Positions 17,040-26,963 of a stretch of DNA of 64,000 nt are shown here, piece after piece. The notes under the pieces are model-generated. The model was given only the letters and a program-made list of their open reading frames with translations. It made no database searches and was not told where the DNA came from. Position numbers and translations under genes: made by a program. Each line of letters opens with the position of its first letter. Within the stretch, counting starts at the first letter, position 1. Origin of the DNA: Thiemannella venezuelensis (GTDB lineage: Bacteria; Actinomycetota; Actinomycetes; Streptosporangiales; Streptosporangiaceae); NCBI RefSeq assembly GCF_014203605.1, contig NZ_JACHJJ010000011.1:62001-126000 (forward strand). Direction: 5' to 3'.

Positions 17040-17606
17040 TCAGAACGCGCCGGACCGGCCGGCCCGCCGGGCGTGGCCGCGGTGGTGGAGCACCCGGAAC
17101 AGGGTCATCACCAGCCAGGCGAGGAAGACGAACTTGAGCACGCCGAACCCGGCGAACGCCACCCCGGCGACCAGGAGCACGAACAGCAGCGGCGCCAGGG
17201 GCGGCGGCCCGCCCCGGTGGGCCGTCGGATGCCGGTGCCCCGGCGGCCGGGACCCGTGCGGCCCGGCCGCGTGCCGCCGCCAGGCCTCGCGGCGCTCCGC
17301 CCGCAGCTCCGCCCTCCACTCGGCCCGCCAGCCGGTCCTCAGGTCCGGCCGGCCACCCGTCCGGCGGGCGCGCGGGCCGTCCCCGCCCACGCCGTACGGC
17401 CCCGCCGGGGAGGCGGCGCCGTACAGGTCGGGGAGGTTCTCCTGGGCCAGGGCCAGCTCACGCCCGGTACGGGCGGACAGGGTCAGGCCGAGGCGCTCGT
17501 CGAGCTCCTCGTGGGTCAGGCGGCCCTGGGCGTAGTGCTCGCGCAGGGCCGCCATCGCCGCGTCGCGTTCCACGTCCCCGATACGGAGATCGCCGTGAGA
17601 GGTCAT
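17040..17606 (-). CDS. DUF1707 (SHOCT-like) membrane-associated protein
   Basis: 188 residues. The N-terminal 55 residues (LRIGDVERDAAMAALREHYAQGRLTHEELDERL) are the DUF1707 domain seen at the start of many actinobacterial membrane proteins. A basic, Arg/His-rich stretch (about 80-135) leads to two short hydrophobic segments (PPLAPLLFVLLVAGVAFAGFG and LKFVFLAWLVMTLF). The molecular role is unknown; DUF1707 is thought to be an oligomerisation or membrane-proximal module. ATG at 17606. It lies 138 bp downstream of padR on the same strand. Confidence 0.8.
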   Translation of the reverse strand: MTSHGDLRIGDVERDAAMAALREHYAQGRLTHEELDERLGLTLSARTGRELALAQENLPDLYGAASPAGPYGVGGDGPRARRTGGRPDLRTGWRAEWRAELRAERREAWRRHAAGPHGSRPPGHRHPTAHRGGPPPLAPLLFVLLVAGVAFAGFGVLKFVFLAWLVMTLFRVLHHRGHARRAGRSGAF

Positions 17607-17744
17607 GCCTTCTCCTCGTATCCCGAGATTCCCTGATGGATGGCGCTTTTTGATGATCTGGGCCCATCGCGACCGGCGGCCCGGCCGGTGGGCGGCGGAG
17701 GCGGCGGGTGGCCGGCCCGTGCCGGACGCTCACCCGCCGGGCGC

Positions 17745-18521
17745 TCACTCCTCCCCGGGGTCGCCCTCGGCGAGGATCTGGTAGAGCTTGCGCCGCGTCT
17801 CGACCAGTTGCTGCCTGGCCTGGCGGATCTGCGCCTCGCTGCCGGTCTGCAGGATCTGGAGCATGGCGAAGCCGGACTGGCGGGCCAGGTCCATCAGCTC
17901 CCAGGTGCCCTCGTCGACGTTGGGCGTCATCTCCTCCCACGGCGCGCGCACCTCGTCGGGGTGCTCGGTGACGTAGGCCCGGCCCGCGTCGGTGAGCCGG
18001 AAGGTCTTGCGGCCGTCGTTCTCCTCCGACAGGACCAGGCCCTCGTCGGTGAGCTGCTGGAGCGCGGGGTAGACCGCGCCGGGGCTGGGCTTCCAGCCGC
18101 CCTGGCTGCGCTCGGCGATCTCCTGGATGATCTGGTAGCCGTTGCGCGGCTCCTCGGAGAGCAGCGCCAGGATCGCGGCGCGGACGTCGCCCCGCTTCGC
18201 CTTGCGCCCCCGGCCGAACGGCGGGCGTCCGCCGCCGCGGCCGGGGCCGCTCCAGGGGCCGCGTCCCCAGTCCCACGGGAAGCCGCTGCCGAAGGGGCCG
18301 CCGCCGAACGGGCCGCCGCCTCGGGGACCGCCGCGGTGCCGGCGGTCGTGCGGGCCGCCCTCGGGCGGGACGCGCGGGCCGCGGTGCGCGTACGGACCGT
18401 CCTCATGCCGGCTCTCGGCCATGGTGCGCCAGACCTCCCTGGCGGCGCGCTTCATCTCACGGCGGATCTGGTGCGGGTGCGCTCCCGGCCACCGGCCGCC
18501 CATCGCGTGTGCGGATGTCAT
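17745..18521 (-). CDS. PadR-family transcriptional regulator
   Basis: 258 residues. After a 105-residue Gly/Arg/Pro-rich N-terminal extension, the PadR winged helix spans about 112-190 (VRAAILALLSEEPRNGYQIIQEIAERS, SPGAVYPALQQLTDEGLV), with the C-terminal helical dimerisation part to the end. PadR proteins usually repress membrane-protein or detoxification genes, often their neighbours; the DUF1707 gene downstream is the candidate target. ATG at 18521 follows AGGAGGACGAC. The long low-complexity N-terminus occurs in a known actinobacterial subtype. The ligand is unknown. Confidence 0.88.
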   Translation of the reverse strand: MTSAHAMGGRWPGAHPHQIRREMKRAAREVWRTMAESRHEDGPYAHRGPRVPPEGGPHDRRHRGGPRGGGPFGGGPFGSGFPWDWGRGPWSGPGRGGGRPPFGRGRKAKRGDVRAAILALLSEEPRNGYQIIQEIAERSQGGWKPSPGAVYPALQQLTDEGLVLSEENDGRKTFRLTDAGRAYVTEHPDEVRAPWEEMTPNVDEGTWELMDLARQSGFAMLQILQTGSEAQIRQARQQLVETRRKLYQILAEGDPGEE

Positions 18522-18572
18522 GTCGTCCTCCTGTGTTCACGATCGACCTTCGATCGCTCTCGATTCTTCAAA

Positions 18573-18599
18573 GATATATCGACAGTATTCTGAAGGCAA
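18573..18599 (-). promoter_or_regulatory. Candidate padR promoter
   Basis: Read on the minus strand: TTGCCT (18599-18594), then TATATC (18578-18573) after 15 bp or ATATCT after 16 bp. Four TCGA tetranucleotides follow toward the padR start (18545-18582) and could be part of an autoregulatory operator. Confidence 0.4.
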
Positions 18600-18654
18600 G
18601 GCTTCGTCCGGATCGTTTCTGACTTCACCCGGTCACAGTGAGTAAGATTCTGGT

Positions 18655-18844
18655 GGCCGGAAAAAATAAGTGAGATAGATCACTGGATTCTCGCCGGTTT
18701 TCGGAACAAGCACCGAGACCTAGGCGTTACAAATGACATAGACGGGATTCGTTCCGCGCGGGAAGGGCTGGGGGGTGCTTTCGGCGCGGAACGGTCCCGT
18801 CTGTCGTTCCTCCCCCGTGTCCGTCTGGATGCGGGGGATTTTTT
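18655..18844 (+). ncRNA. Candidate small structured RNA ending in an intrinsic terminator
   Basis: There is no convincing gene between padR and the hydrolase gene (18522-18974). On the plus strand a possible promoter, CTGACT (18619-18624), 18 bp, TAAGAT (18643-18648), would start an RNA near 18655. It would contain a long stem, 18738-18759 with 18784-18804 (about 20 pairs, one bulged T), a 24-nt loop, and then directly a terminator hairpin with T-run (18811-18844). The roughly 190-nt size fits an sRNA or a prematurely terminated leader of the hydrolase gene. No known riboswitch consensus was recognised. Confidence 0.5.
18811..18844 (+). terminator. Intrinsic terminator with T-run, no upstream gene
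   Basis: TCCCCCG (18811-18817) pairs with CGGGGGA (18832-18838), and inside it TCC pairs with GGA around GTCT with a 2x2 internal loop; six T residues follow (18839-18844). The T-run makes it plus-strand only, and it lies 130 bp before the hydrolase gene. Confidence 0.8.
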
Positions 18845-18889
18845 CGTCTCGGGCCCCGGGCGGAGGAATCCCTGCCCTCGCGTCGTCAC

Positions 18890-18952
18890 GGGGCAGAATG
18901 GTGCTGCCCCCTGCGGGACAGGGCTTTGCCGTACAGTCGATCACTGTGATCG
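18890..18952 (+). promoter_or_regulatory. Hairpin and 15-bp palindrome before the hydrolase gene
   Basis: GGGGCAG-aatggtg-CTGCCCC (18890-18910) forms a 7-bp stem. CGATCAC-t-GTGATCG (18938-18952) is a perfect 7-1-7 palindrome 22 bp before the ATG, a position where a bound repressor would block transcription or where the RNA hairpin would block ribosomes. Confidence 0.5.
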
Positions 18953-18974
18953 TGATGGTGGTGGTTGAGCGTTG

Positions 18975-19700
18975 ATGGGGCACACGCACGCGCTGACGGG
19001 GGCGATCGCCTGGCTCGGGGTGGCCCCGGCGCTCGCCGCGCTGCCGCTGCTGACCGAGTCCTCCAGGTTCGTCGAGACCGGCGTCATGGTGAACGCGCTG
19101 AGTCCGGCCGAGTTCGTCGCCGGGGCCCTGGTCTGCGCCGGGGCCGCGATGCTGCCGGACCTCGACCATCCCAGCGCGACGATCGCGCAGACCTTCGGCC
19201 CGGTCACCTGGGCGCTGAGCAAGGCGGTCAACTGGCTGGCCGGCGGGCACCGGCACGCCACCCACTCGCTGCTGTTCGCGGTCGGCGCCGGGTTCGGCGC
19301 CCACTATCTGGCCACCAGCCAGCCGATCGGCCGGGACGTCCTGGTCGTGCTGCTGATCGGCCTGGCGCTGCGGGCGATCGGGATCGGGATCCCGGGCAAG
19401 AAGTTCGCCTCGGCGATGGTGAACATCGCCATGACGGCGGGGCTGTTCGCGGTGTTCCGCTCCGACGGCGTGGGCTACGCCTGGCTGGGGCTGGCGGTCG
19501 CGGTCGGCTGCCTGGTGCACGTGGTGGGGGACTGCTGCACCGAGAAGGGCTGCCCGGTCCTGTGGCCGATGAAGCAGCGCTGGCTGCTCCCCTGGAAGAT
19601 CGGGATCAAGACGGGCCGCGCCTTCGAGCAGAAGTTTCTCGCGCCGGTACTTTCCGTCGTCGTTCTCGGGCTGCTCTACTGGCGCCTCGCCCCCATCTGA
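18975..19700 (+). CDS. YdjM/DUF457-type membrane metal-dependent hydrolase
   Basis: 241 residues with about six hydrophobic segments. MGHTHALTGAIAWLG supplies the N-terminal H-x-H of this family; LPDLDHPSATIA and GGHRHATHSLLF supply the D-x-D-H and H-R-H-x-x-T-H-S motifs thought to bind metal within the membrane; a third histidine lies in CLVHVVGD. Homologues such as E. coli YdjM are linked to the SOS response, but the reaction is unknown. ATG at 18975; a TTG lies one codon earlier. There is no clear ribosome site. The upstream region is unusually structured, so regulation at the RNA level is possible. Confidence 0.85.
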   Translation: MGHTHALTGAIAWLGVAPALAALPLLTESSRFVETGVMVNALSPAEFVAGALVCAGAAMLPDLDHPSATIAQTFGPVTWALSKAVNWLAGGHRHATHSLLFAVGAGFGAHYLATSQPIGRDVLVVLLIGLALRAIGIGIPGKKFASAMVNIAMTAGLFAVFRSDGVGYAWLGLAVAVGCLVHVVGDCCTEKGCPVLWPMKQRWLLPWKIGIKTGRAFEQKFLAPVLSVVVLGLLYWRLAPI

Positions 19701-19716
19701 CCATACTGGTGAGTAA

Positions 19717-19757
19717 CTTGATGTCGAGATATCCGGCGGGATATCTTGATGTCGAGA
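19717..19757. promoter_or_regulatory. Direct repeats with nested palindrome upstream of aconitase
   Basis: CTTGATGTCGAGA occurs at 19717-19729 and 19745-19757 (28-bp period). Between and overlapping them, GATATCC (19728-19734) and GGATATC (19739-19745) form an inverted repeat. Each 13-mer extended by one T is itself roughly palindromic (TCTTGATGTCGAGA, 10/14). A two-site operator for acnA is the likely meaning. Confidence 0.55.
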
Positions 19758-19785
19758 CAACCGCTGCAACCGGCCGCGAAAGCCC

Positions 19786-19803
19786 AGTTAGGCATACCTA
19801 ACT
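19786..19803. promoter_or_regulatory. Perfect palindrome AGTTAGG-cata-CCTAACT before aconitase
   Basis: Seven-base arms around CATA, 88 bp before the acnA start. TTAGG/CCTAA half-sites recall DtxR/IdeR iron boxes, but the spacing here (4 nt) is shorter than the classic 9 nt. Iron control of a 4Fe-4S enzyme would make sense; the regulator is unproven. Confidence 0.5.
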
Positions 19804-19891
19804 GACACGGGCGCTCCGGCGGTGCGGCAGGATTCAGTTGCGCCTTCTGCAAGGGCGCGCCAGACGACATGGGTGATGAGGGAGGCGAATC

Positions 19892-22636
<2,745 letters not shown>

Positions 22637-22653
22637 GCCGGAGGACGCGGAAA

Positions 22654-22689
22654 CGGGACCGCCCGGCGAACCTTCGCCGGGCGGTCCCG
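22654..22689 (+). terminator. 17-bp perfect hairpin after acnA
   Basis: Arms 22654-22670 and 22673-22689 pair perfectly around a CC loop and are followed by CCTTTTCC. Confidence 0.9.
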
Positions 22690-22805
22690 CCTTTTCCCCG
22701 TCCGGCCGCCCCGGGGCGCGGCCGGACGGCGCGGCCCCGCGGGAGCACGCCCGGTGACGGGTGCGCGAGGGCGGGGCGTGAGGCCCCGGGACTACGGTCT
22801 CGTCC

Positions 22806-23531
22806 ATGGGCGATGAAGTTTTCGTACTTGTTCTGGCTGGTCTATCGGTTTTTGCGGGGGCGGTCGTCCAGGGGGCGGTCGGGTTCGGGCTGGGCCTGGT
22901 GGCGGCACCGATGATCACTATGCTGGCGCCCTCCGCGATGCCGGGAGCCATCCAGGTCGTGAACGTCACCCTGCCGCTGTTCACCCTCCTGGCGGAGTGG
23001 CGCAGGGTGGACTGGCGCGGGCTCGGCTTCGGGCTGCTGGGCAGGCTGCCGGGCACCCTCCTGGGCGGCCTGGTGGTCCTCTACGTCTCCACGCGGGCGC
23101 TGGGCGTCCTGGTGGGCGTGATGGTGCTGGCGGCGGTGGCGCTCACCGCGCGGGCGGCGGCCGTGCCGCGCAACCCGGCGACCCTGGCCGGCGCCGGGTT
23201 CGTCTCGGGGGTCACCGGCACCGCGACCGGGATCGGCGGGCCGCCGATGGCACTGGTCTACCAGGACGCCAAGGGCCCCCAGATCAGGGCCACCCTCGCG
23301 ATGTTCTTCTTCCTCAGCGCCGCGCAGTCGCTGGCCGTCCTCGCCCTCCTGGACCGGTTGCCGGCGCGGGCGGTGGTGTTCGGGGCGACGCTGATCCCCT
23401 GCCTGGTCCTGGGCTTCCTGGTCTCGGGGCCGCTGCGCCGCTACCTCGACGGAGGACGTGTCAGGGCCGGGATCCTGGTGGTGGCCGCGCTCTCCGCCCT
23501 GGCGCTGATCGTACGCGGCACCCTCGGTTAA
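22806..23531 (+). CDS. TauE/SafE (DUF81) family permease
   Basis: 241 residues with about eight hydrophobic segments in two similar halves, as in the sulfite/sulfonate exporter TauE/SafE family. The first half has GAVVQGAVGFGLGLVAAPMITML, the second GFVSGVTGTATGIGGPPMALVYQD, both glycine-rich repeats of the family. The transported compound is probably a small organic or sulfur-containing anion, but this is family-level only. ATG at 22806 without a clear ribosome site. It is isolated between the acnA terminator and the xylose transporter promoter. Confidence 0.85.
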   Translation: MGDEVFVLVLAGLSVFAGAVVQGAVGFGLGLVAAPMITMLAPSAMPGAIQVVNVTLPLFTLLAEWRRVDWRGLGFGLLGRLPGTLLGGLVVLYVSTRALGVLVGVMVLAAVALTARAAAVPRNPATLAGAGFVSGVTGTATGIGGPPMALVYQDAKGPQIRATLAMFFFLSAAQSLAVLALLDRLPARAVVFGATLIPCLVLGFLVSGPLRRYLDGGRVRAGILVVAALSALALIVRGTLG

Positions 23532-23546
23532 GGCCGCGTTTCTGGA

Positions 23547-23625
23547 TTGTTACCGCCGACAACAAACTTTACCTGCTGAGGGTCTGGTGTTCCTGGCCAG
23601 TGCGGAATACGTTGCCGCAAACAAC
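23547..23625. promoter_or_regulatory. Candidate operators upstream of the xylose-type transporter
   Basis: TTGTT-accgccgac-AACAA (23547-23565) and GTTG-ccgcaaa-CAAC (23611-23625), the latter containing TTGCcGCAA, lie 60 bp apart in the gene-free leader. They are candidate sites for the ROK regulator encoded at the operon end. Confidence 0.4.
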
Positions 23626-23735
23626 ATTCAACGGTACGGCGAGCCGCAACCCGGCGGGCCGTACCGGTGAACTCGGCATGCCGCACTTCCCGACCCCCCA
23701 CTTCTCGAAGTTCTCGAAGAAAGGACCCGTGCACC

Positions 23736-24857
23736 ATGCGCAAGGGGATCCTCAGCCTGACCGCCGCCGCCGCGGCGATGACCCTCGGTCTCACCGCCTG
23801 CGGGGGAGAGGGCGGCGACACCGGCGCCCAGACCAGCGCCGCTCCGTCCGGTGCGGCGAGCCAGCCCGCGGCCGGCAAGGTCGGCGTCATCCTGCCGGAC
23901 AGCAAGTCCTCCGCCCGCTGGGAGACCGCGGACCGCAAGTACCTGGAGGAGGCGTTCAAGGCCGCGGGCGTGGCCTACGACATCCAGAACGCCCAGGGCG
24001 ACAAGAACCAGTTCCAGACCATCGCCGACCAGATGATCACCAACGGGGCCACCGTCCTGATGATCGTCAACCTGGACAGCGGCACCGGCAAGGCCGTGCT
24101 CGACAAGGCCAAGGCGCAGGGCGTGGCCACCATCGACTACGACCGCCTCACCCTGAACGGCGGCGCCTCCTACTACGTGAGCTTCGACAACACCAAGGTC
24201 GGCACCCTGCAGGGTGAGGGCCTGGTGAAGTGCCTCACCGACAAGAAGGCCGAGAAGCCGATCGTCGCCGAGCTCAACGGCTCGCCGACCGACAACAACG
24301 CCACGCTGTTCAAGAACGGCTACGACGGCGTGCTCAAGGCCAAGTACGACTCGGGCGAGTACGTCAAGGGCCCGGACCAGTCGGTTCCGGACTGGGACAA
24401 CGCCCAGGCGGGCACGATCTTCGAGCAGATGCTCACCGAGCAGCCGAAGATCGCCGGCGTGCTGGCCGCCAACGACGGCCTCGGCAACGCCGCCATCACG
24501 GTGCTGAAGAAGAACAACCTCAACGGCAAGGTCCCGGTCACCGGCCAGGACGCCACCGTGCAGGGCCTGCAGAACATCCTCGCCGGCGACCAGTGCATGA
24601 CGGTCTACAAGGCGATCAAGAAGGAGGCCGACGCGGCGGCCGCGCTCGCCATCGGCCTGGCCAAGGGCGAGAAGCCCGCGGCGAGCGGCTCGGTCAAGGA
24701 CACCGAGAGCGGCGCCGACGTTCCCGCCGTCCTGCTCGACCCGCAGGCGATCTTCTTCGAGAACGTCAAGGACGTCGTCGCCGACGGCTTCGTGACCAAG
24801 GAAGAGCTGTGCACCGGCGACTTCGCCGCCAAGTGCACCGAGGCCGGAATCCAGTAA
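23736..24857 (+). CDS. xylF: Xylose-type sugar ABC transporter substrate-binding lipoprotein
   Basis: 373 residues. Lipoprotein signal with lipobox LTAC near residues 18-21, then a Ser/Ala linker and a periplasmic-binding fold of the XylF/ribose class. IDYDRLTLNGGASYYVSFDN is characteristic of D-xylose-binding proteins; GVLAANDGLGNAAITVLKK and VTGQDATVQGLQNILAGDQ line the sugar cleft. ATG at 23736 follows AAAGGA. It is first in the operon with the ATPase, permease and ROK genes. Specificity for xylose is inferred from motif similarity; no xylA or xylB gene is in the window. Confidence 0.88.
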   Translation: MRKGILSLTAAAAAMTLGLTACGGEGGDTGAQTSAAPSGAASQPAAGKVGVILPDSKSSARWETADRKYLEEAFKAAGVAYDIQNAQGDKNQFQTIADQMITNGATVLMIVNLDSGTGKAVLDKAKAQGVATIDYDRLTLNGGASYYVSFDNTKVGTLQGEGLVKCLTDKKAEKPIVAELNGSPTDNNATLFKNGYDGVLKAKYDSGEYVKGPDQSVPDWDNAQAGTIFEQMLTEQPKIAGVLAANDGLGNAAITVLKKNNLNGKVPVTGQDATVQGLQNILAGDQCMTVYKAIKKEADAAAALAIGLAKGEKPAASGSVKDTESGADVPAVLLDPQAIFFENVKDVVADGFVTKEELCTGDFAAKCTEAGIQ

Positions 24858-24865
24858 CGCGCCGT

Positions 24866-24902
24866 GGGGTACGGCCGGCCACCCCTCCGCCGGCCGTACC
24901 CC
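24866..24902 (+). promoter_or_regulatory. 14-bp hairpin between binding-protein and ATPase genes
   Basis: GGGGTACGGCCGGC (24866-24879) pairs perfectly with 24889-24902 around a 9-nt loop; no T-run. Such intercistronic stems usually stabilise the upstream message and reduce downstream expression, giving excess binding protein. Confidence 0.7.
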
Positions 24903-24922
24903 CGCCCCCGAGGAGCACCTTC

Positions 24923-25687
24923 ATGACCCCCGTACTGGAACTCCGCGGGATCGACAAGAGCTTCGGTCCCGTCCAGGTCCTGCACGACGTCTCCTTCTCC
25001 GTCTACCCCGGAGAGGTGACCGCGCTGGTCGGCGACAACGGCGCCGGCAAGTCCACCCTCGTCAAGTGCGTCGGCGGCATCCACCCCATCGACTCCGGCT
25101 CGTACTTCTTCGAGGGCAAGCCCGTCCAGGTCCACTCTCCGCGCGACGCCGCCGCCCTGGGGATCGAGATCGTCTACCAGGACCTGGCGCTCTGCGACAA
25201 CCTCGACATCGTCCAGAACATGTTCCTCGGACGCGAGCACAAGCGCGGCCTCGTCCTCGACGAGGACACCATGGAGGAGATGGCGGCCAAGACCCTGCAG
25301 AGCCTGTCGGTCAAGACCGTCAAGTCCATCCGCCAGCACGTCTCCAGCCTCTCCGGCGGCCAGCGCCAGACGGTCGCCATCGCCAAGGCCGTGCTCTGGA
25401 ACAGCAAGGTCGTCATCCTCGACGAGCCCACCGCGGCGCTCGGCGTCGCCCAGACCGCGCAGGTGCTGGAGCTGGTCCGCCGCCTCGCCGACCAGGGACT
25501 GGCCGTGGTGCTCATCTCCCACAACATGAACGACGTGTTCGCAGTGTCCGACCGGATCGCCGCCCTCTACCTGGGCCGGATGGCGGCCCAGGTGAAGACC
25601 TCCGAGGTCACCCACGCGCAGGTCGTCGAACTGATCACCTCCGGCCGGAGCGGGGACCTCGGCCTCACCAACGGAGTTCCGGCATGA
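24923..25687 (+). CDS. Sugar ABC transporter ATP-binding protein (XylG-like, single domain)
   Basis: 254 residues with one ATPase domain: Walker A GDNGAGKS, Q-loop IVYQDLAL, signature LSGGQRQ, Walker B VVILDEPTAALG, H-loop LISHN. Sugar ATPases of the XylG/RbsA type usually have two fused domains of about 500 residues; the single-domain form with EPTAALG is typical for actinomycete xylose systems and would act as a homodimer. AGGAG precedes the ATG at 24923. The stop overlaps the permease ATG (ATGA). Confidence 0.92.
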   Translation: MTPVLELRGIDKSFGPVQVLHDVSFSVYPGEVTALVGDNGAGKSTLVKCVGGIHPIDSGSYFFEGKPVQVHSPRDAAALGIEIVYQDLALCDNLDIVQNMFLGREHKRGLVLDEDTMEEMAAKTLQSLSVKTVKSIRQHVSSLSGGQRQTVAIAKAVLWNSKVVILDEPTAALGVAQTAQVLELVRRLADQGLAVVLISHNMNDVFAVSDRIAALYLGRMAAQVKTSEVTHAQVVELITSGRSGDLGLTNGVPA

Positions 25688-26928
25688 CCACCACCCTCAA
25701 GGCCCCCCGGGCCGAGTCCCGCTCGATCGGCTCGAACGTCCGCGGCTACGCCGAGCGGGTCCGGGGCGGCGACATGGGCGCGCTGCCCGCGGTGTTCGGC
25801 CTGGTCGTGCTCTGCACGGTCTTCTCGATCCTGAAGCCCGCCTTCCTGACCTCGGGCAACTTCGCCAACCTGTTCACCCAGGGCGCGGCGGTCACCGTGA
25901 TCGCCATGGGCCTGGTCTTCGTGCTCCTGCTCGGCGAGATCGACCTGTCGGCGGGCTTCGCCAGCGGCGTCTGCGCGGCGGTGCTCGCGATCATGCTCAC
26001 CGACCAGGGCCTGCCCTGGTACGCGGCGGTGGGCGCGGCCATCCTCACCGGCGTCGTGATCGGCACGGTCATCGGCACGCTGGTCGCCAAGCTCGGCATC
26101 CCGTCCTTCGTGGTGACGCTCGCCGCCTTCCTCGGCTTCCAGGGCCTGGTGCTGCTGCTGGTCAAGGGCGGCACGAACATCTCCATCCGGGACGAGACGA
26201 TCCTGGCGATCTCCAACAAGTACCTGCCGCCGGCGCTGGGCTGGGGCCTGCTGGCCGCAGGGGTCGTCGGCTACGCCGCCCTGCAGCTGCTGCGCGCGCG
26301 CAAGCGCACCGGGCGCGGCCTGGCCGCCGACCCCGTCTCGCTGATCGCGGTCCGGGTGGGGGCGCTGGCCGTCCTGGGCGGGCTCGCCGTCTACTTCCTC
26401 AACCTGGAGCGCAGCCGCAACGCCGCGGTGGTCTCGCTCAAGGGCGTGCCGGTCGTCGTCCCGATCATCGTCGTGCTCCTGCTGGTCCTGACGTTCGTGC
26501 TGCGCCGCACCGGGTTCGGCCGGCACCTGTACGCGGTCGGCGGCAACGCCGAGGCCGCGCGCCGGGCGGGCATCAACGTGGACCGGATGAAGATCAGCGC
26601 CTTCATGATCTGCTCCACCCTGGCCGCGGTCGGCGGCGTCATCGCCGCCTCCCGGGCCAGCTCGGTCGACCCCAACACCGGCGGCAGCAACGTGCTGCTC
26701 TACGCCGTCGGCGCGGCCGTGATCGGCGGGACCAGCCTCTTCGGCGGCAAGGGCCGGGTGCTGGACGCGGTCCTGGGCGGCGCGGTGGTCGCGGTCATCG
26801 AGAACGGCATGGGCCTGATGGGCTACAGCTCCGGCGTGAAGTACATCGTCACCGGATCCGTGCTGCTCCTGGCCGCGGGCGTGGACGCGCTGTCCCGCAA
26901 GCGTGCCGCCGCCGCTGGTCTAAGGTGA
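25684..26928 (+). CDS. xylH: Sugar ABC transporter permease (XylH-like)
   Basis: 414 residues, about ten or eleven membrane segments, of the branched-chain/ribose-type permease family. The conserved loop that meets the ATPase reads GRHLYAVGGNAEAARRAGINVDRMK; GEIDLSAGFASG and GAAVIGGTSLFGGKGRVLDAVLG are typical. XylH members are longer than RbsC because of an insertion around residues 200-260, as here. The start overlaps the ATPase stop, and the end overlaps a possible GTG for the regulator, so the operon is tightly coupled. Confidence 0.92.
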   Translation: MTTTLKAPRAESRSIGSNVRGYAERVRGGDMGALPAVFGLVVLCTVFSILKPAFLTSGNFANLFTQGAAVTVIAMGLVFVLLLGEIDLSAGFASGVCAAVLAIMLTDQGLPWYAAVGAAILTGVVIGTVIGTLVAKLGIPSFVVTLAAFLGFQGLVLLLVKGGTNISIRDETILAISNKYLPPALGWGLLAAGVVGYAALQLLRARKRTGRGLAADPVSLIAVRVGALAVLGGLAVYFLNLERSRNAAVVSLKGVPVVVPIIVVLLLVLTFVLRRTGFGRHLYAVGGNAEAARRAGINVDRMKISAFMICSTLAAVGGVIAASRASSVDPNTGGSNVLLYAVGAAVIGGTSLFGGKGRVLDAVLGGAVVAVIENGMGLMGYSSGVKYIVTGSVLLLAAGVDALSRKRAAAAGLR

Positions 26929-26963
26929 CCATCGACCCCGATCCACCGAAGGAACACCACGCG

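Noticed and set aside
18775-18975. 66-residue plus-strand ORF upstream of the hydrolase gene
   Set aside because: It runs through the terminator hairpin and T-run and has no ribosome site or typical codon use.
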